NCBI RefSeq assembly: GCF_001941975.2
Contig: NZ_CP146991.1
Coordinates: forward strand, 4,089,001 to 4,153,000
Direction: 5' to 3'
DNA from: Sporomusa sphaeroides DSM 2875
Lineage (GTDB): Bacteria; Bacillota; Negativicutes; Sporomusales; Sporomusaceae
DNA: 64,000 bases
Position numbers and translations under genes: made by a program. Below, in pieces: positions 61,227 to 64,000 of the stretch (position 1 is its first letter; every line of letters starts with the position of its first letter). The notes below the pieces were generated by a model, which saw nothing but the letters and a program-made list of their open reading frames with translations, ran no database searches and had not been told where the DNA came from.

Positions 61227-61411
61227 AAGCAGACTTAGCTTCAGGTGGGGTTTTAACCCCATCTGAAGGTTAGTTCGCCCTTATCCAGAGACTTAGTCGC
61301 TCTTACTCCCACCTGGAAAGGTGGGAGTCTTAGAGCGAGTTAGTCATCGGATAAAGTAAACTTAGCTTCAGATGGGGGTTTTCAGCCCATCCGAAGCTAA
61401 GTCTCCCTTAA
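61227..61411. repeat. Intergenic hairpin repeat, copy 3 (extended form)
   Basis: Contains both palindromes of copy 1 nearly base for base (GCAGACTTAGCTTCAGG onwards, CTCTTACTCCCACCTGG with GGTGGGAGTCTTAGAG), then TTAGTCATCGGATAAAGTA. A third hairpin built on CTTAGCTTCAGATGGG and CCCATCCGAAGCTAAG follows. The AT-rich stretch from 61412 to 61760 shows no convincing gene. Confidence 0.82.
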
Positions 61412-61778
61412 CCAGAAAAAATTAGACTGCCTGTTTTTTTGAAAAATCAGGCAAAAAGTATACTGTCTATATACTTTTATAGTATTTTTTTAATCCTGTT
61501 TCTTCTAGTTCTACATTATATTACATCACCCAGGCTTTTTCAAGATAACGAACCATCACAATCACTAATTATCTTTATTTTTTTCACCATTTGTACTCTC
61601 CACAAATACACGCCCCTTATTCGTCCTTCCTCATTACCCTTTACCGAAAATTCGCTTATCTTTTTCGTGAAATAACCCACCTAGTACGTAGTAAATTTGG
61701 CCAAGAGACTTCTTTACTCATTTTACCAATCCGTGTTATTATAAACATACCACTTTATAGTTGAAGGAGGTTGTTAGT

Positions 61779-61884
61779 TTGCCGGGCAGAAATTTATCCA
61801 TTGCTATTGCCGGAAGCTATAGGAAAAACATGCGGTCAGTGCCCTAGTGGGATAGTAGCTTTAGTTGGCGAAGATTTTACCTAA
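61779..61884 (+). pseudogene. Possible degenerate gene remnant
   Basis: GAAGGAGG stands nine bases before a TTG that reads PGRNLSIAIAGSY, after which the frame meets a stop. In the next frame EAIGKTCGQCPSGIVALVGED ends at a TAA at 61882. The good ribosome site followed by two short frames suggests a gene collapsed by deletion. The identity of both pieces is uncertain. Confidence 0.3.
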
Positions 61885-62013
61885 TCAAGGGAGCGGATTA
61901 TATTTTGTATGAATTTATGCATATTTTATTGAGTAAATTACCTAAAGGCTGGGTTTTACAACACACAATCACGATATGCACATAAATGGTTGAAACAGGA
62001 AAGGAAGTTGTTA

Positions 62014-63732
62014 ATGACGACAGACTTATTAGAAAAATTGAAAGAGGCTGCGCAATCGGTCTTGCCAGTCAGTGCCATTGTACTTGCTTTGCATTTTACG
62101 ATATCTCCTCTGCCGTTTTGGTCTTTGATGCTGTTTCTTACAGGCACCCTCCTGCTCATTATCGGCATGAGCATTTTTACCATGGGCGCCGACATTGCCA
62201 TGATGCCTATCGGGGAAGCCATCGGCGCAGAATTAACCAAATCAAAAAACATCTGGCTGATCGTCGGCTCCGCGTTTATTCTGGGTGTGGTTGTCACCAT
62301 AGCCGAGCCGGATTTGCAGGTACTAACCAAACAGGTACCGGCGGTGCCTGATATGGTTCTGGTAAGTTCGGTGGCTTTTGGCGTAGGTGTGTTTCTCGTG
62401 TTAGCACTACTGCGCATTCTATTCCAGTTTTCACTGTCCTATATGTTTATTGTATCGTATGTGATATTGTTCATTGTCGCCGCACTGACGGCACCCGATT
62501 TTCTGGCTGTCGGCTTTGATTCCGGCGGCGTAACCACCGGGCCGATCACAGTACCGTTTATTCTTGCCCTGGGCGCCGGTATTTCTGCAGTAAGAGGCGG
62601 TAAAAGTTCGGAAGAAGATAGTTTCGGCCTTTGCTCGTTATGTTCCATCGGTCCTGTTTTAGCGGTTTTAGTTATGGGTATGTTTTTTGATGCCTCAGGT
62701 TCCGGGTTCGCCTTTGAACCAAACGCCAGCGTAAATAATCTTGGCGAATTATTAGATTCCTATTATCTGGGCTTTGTCCTGTTATTTGAGGAAGTCTTAA
62801 CCATCCTCCTGCCAATTGTGGTTATTTTTATACTTTTCCAGTTCATTCGCTTGAAATTGTCAAAAACAAAATTAATACGAATATTGATCGGTATTGTCTA
62901 CACCTTGATCGGGCTCTCCATCTTCCTGACTGGCGTCAATATCGGTTTTATGCCTGCAGGCACTTATATTGGCAAAGAACTTGCCACCCTTCCTTATAAT
63001 TGGATTCTGATTCCTCTGAGCGCAATCATCGGCTTCTTTGTCGTTTACGCCGAACCTGCCGTTCATGTACTCAACAAGCAGGTTGAGGATATAACCAGCG
63101 GCTCCATCTCCAAAAAGATGATGATGACAGGCTTGTCTTTAGGCACAAGTGCTGCTTTGATATTATCGGTGGTACGAATTTTAACCGAAATCAGCATTTG
63201 GTACTTTTTGCTTCCGGGATATTTGCTGGCTTTGGGATTAACCTTTTTTACACCAAAAATATTTACAGCCATTGCTTTTGACTCCGGCGGGGTTGCGGCC
63301 GGCACCATGACTGCGGCGTTTTTGCTTCCCTTTGCCGTGGGTATCTGCGAAGCTGTCGGCGGCAATGTCATGACAGATGCCTTTGGCATTATTGCCATGG
63401 TGGCAATGATGCCATTGATAACCATACAGGTCGTTGGGGTTATTTACAACATGAAGCTTATGCACAACAAAAACCTGGAGGAAAATCTGCATACCGATTT
63501 GCTATTCGCAACTTCGTTTGATGAATTTGATGAACCTGCCGGCAGCGATAGTGCCACCGCTCCATTGCCCTATGCCGAAGGCGATGAAAATTCCTATAAT
63601 CTAAATAATAAGAATGACTTGGATTTGCATACAACACATGATAATATAATAGAGTTGACAGAGGACCAAAAAGATGCAAACCTCAAGGAATGCGAGCAAG
63701 AAAATAACCTGACGGCTCGAAAGGAGAAATAA
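62014..63732 (+). CDS. DUF1538 membrane protein (two copies of the domain)
   Basis: 572 residues from MTTDLLEKLKEAAQS, ATG behind AAAGGAAG. About 12 hydrophobic segments in two similar halves. Half one has LTGTLLLIIGMSIFTMGADI then AMMPIGEAIGAEL and AVGFDSGGVTTGPITVPF. Half two has LTGVNIGFMPAGTYIGKELA and AIAFDSGGVAAGTMTAAFLL. The paired FDSGGV(T/A)xG motifs look like re-entrant transport loops. A hydrophilic, acidic tail of about 90 residues follows. Substrate unknown. A P-II-like protein is encoded directly downstream. Confidence 0.85.
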   Translation: MTTDLLEKLKEAAQSVLPVSAIVLALHFTISPLPFWSLMLFLTGTLLLIIGMSIFTMGADIAMMPIGEAIGAELTKSKNIWLIVGSAFILGVVVTIAEPDLQVLTKQVPAVPDMVLVSSVAFGVGVFLVLALLRILFQFSLSYMFIVSYVILFIVAALTAPDFLAVGFDSGGVTTGPITVPFILALGAGISAVRGGKSSEEDSFGLCSLCSIGPVLAVLVMGMFFDASGSGFAFEPNASVNNLGELLDSYYLGFVLLFEEVLTILLPIVVIFILFQFIRLKLSKTKLIRILIGIVYTLIGLSIFLTGVNIGFMPAGTYIGKELATLPYNWILIPLSAIIGFFVVYAEPAVHVLNKQVEDITSGSISKKMMMTGLSLGTSAALILSVVRILTEISIWYFLLPGYLLALGLTFFTPKIFTAIAFDSGGVAAGTMTAAFLLPFAVGICEAVGGNVMTDAFGIIAMVAMMPLITIQVVGVIYNMKLMHNKNLEENLHTDLLFATSFDEFDEPAGSDSATAPLPYAEGDENSYNLNNKNDLDLHTTHDNIIELTEDQKDANLKECEQENNLTARKEK

Positions 63733-63736
63733 AAAC

Positions 63737-64000
63737 ATGCCGCAAACTCTATCACTGGTGTTTGTAGTGGCGATTGTAAACAGAGGCAAAGGCCAAAAAA
63801 TGTCAGAGCTTTTTGCTGATGCTGGCATAAAATTTGACTTGCTGGCTCTGGGAAAAGGAACCGCAGATAAAAAGTTTCTCTCCTATTTGGGCCTCGGTGA
63901 AACAGAAAAAGATGTTTTGTTTTGCCCAATGCCATTCGAACTATCACGCACTATCTTGAAAAAGCTTAATGAGGAAACACAACTTGGCAAGCCTGGCAAA
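63737..64000 (+). CDS. P-II-like regulatory protein, partial (runs off the window)
   Basis: The first 88 codons are present, ATG behind AAAGGAG. The start LSLVFVVAIVNRGKGQKMSE resembles the first strand and helix of P-II (GlnB-like) proteins found beside DUF1538 transporters. It begins four bases after the transporter stop, so the two are coupled. The pattern suggests a P-II-type regulator of that carrier; the P-II call is from resemblance only. Confidence 0.55.
   Translation, partial: MPQTLSLVFVVAIVNRGKGQKMSELFADAGIKFDLLALGKGTADKKFLSYLGLGETEKDVLFCPMPFELSRTILKKLNEETQLGKPGK

Overview
The window looks like chromosome from a diderm, spore-forming Firmicute of the Negativicutes, most likely Sporomusa or a close relative. 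Three things point there. Outer-membrane machinery (a TonB-dependent receptor and a two-partner secretion pair) sits beside Firmicute features (a T-box leader, strong AGGAGG ribosome sites, IclR and NrtR-type regulators, an exosporium-like surface protein). There is a tandem pair of CobT paralogues like the Sporomusa ArsAB enzyme that activates phenolic cobamide bases, under a cobalamin riboswitch. There are also corrinoid/methyltetrahydrofolate methyl-transfer proteins typical of acetogens.

Region by region: (1) 0-8.4 kb, minus strand: corrinoid protein and methyltransferase, a broken proline racemase, an MFS carrier, RidA, a YitT membrane protein, a family III CoA-transferase and a four-subunit 2-oxoacid:ferredoxin oxidoreductase. 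A divergent IclR regulator at 8.7 kb and phased operator-like repeats lie upstream. (2) 9.7-12.9 kb: an exported asparaginase converging on a 2-isopropylmalate synthase whose C-terminus is an AraC-type DNA-binding domain; a leucine T-box precedes that gene. (3) 13.4-19.2 kb: a complete NAD(P) salvage operon (nadD, nadE, nrtR-like, nadK, pncB, pncA) behind a large palindromic operator. (4) 19.3-21.2 kb: a group II intron next to a terminator. (5) 21.3-31.6 kb: an iron/siderophore uptake locus with Fur-box-like sites (FecE- and FecCD-like proteins, TonB receptor, two fused ABC exporter-fold proteins, binding protein, AraC regulator).

(6) 33-47 kb is a mosaic of gene debris: KatG, chemotaxis receptor, IS1182, group II intron and fhaB/cdiA fragments, plus several small toxin-tail/immunity modules. 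At least eight copies of a ~300 bp MITE, all in one orientation, punctuate it. The MITE carries the 3' end of a REP-associated transposase gene. (7) 46.7-56.9 kb is the intact two-partner secretion/contact-inhibition locus in cdiB-cdiA-cdiI order, with a 2635-residue exoprotein that has two TPS domains. Region 6 reads as a reservoir of orphan CdiA C-terminal modules descended from this locus. (8) 57.4-59.9 kb: the ArsAB-like pair and riboswitch. (9) 60-64 kb: an amino-acid-type ABC binding protein, a DUF1538 membrane protein and a P-II-like protein cut by the window end.

Starts were moved inward wherever a good ribosome site favoured it. All family names come from reading motifs by eye; no database search was possible.
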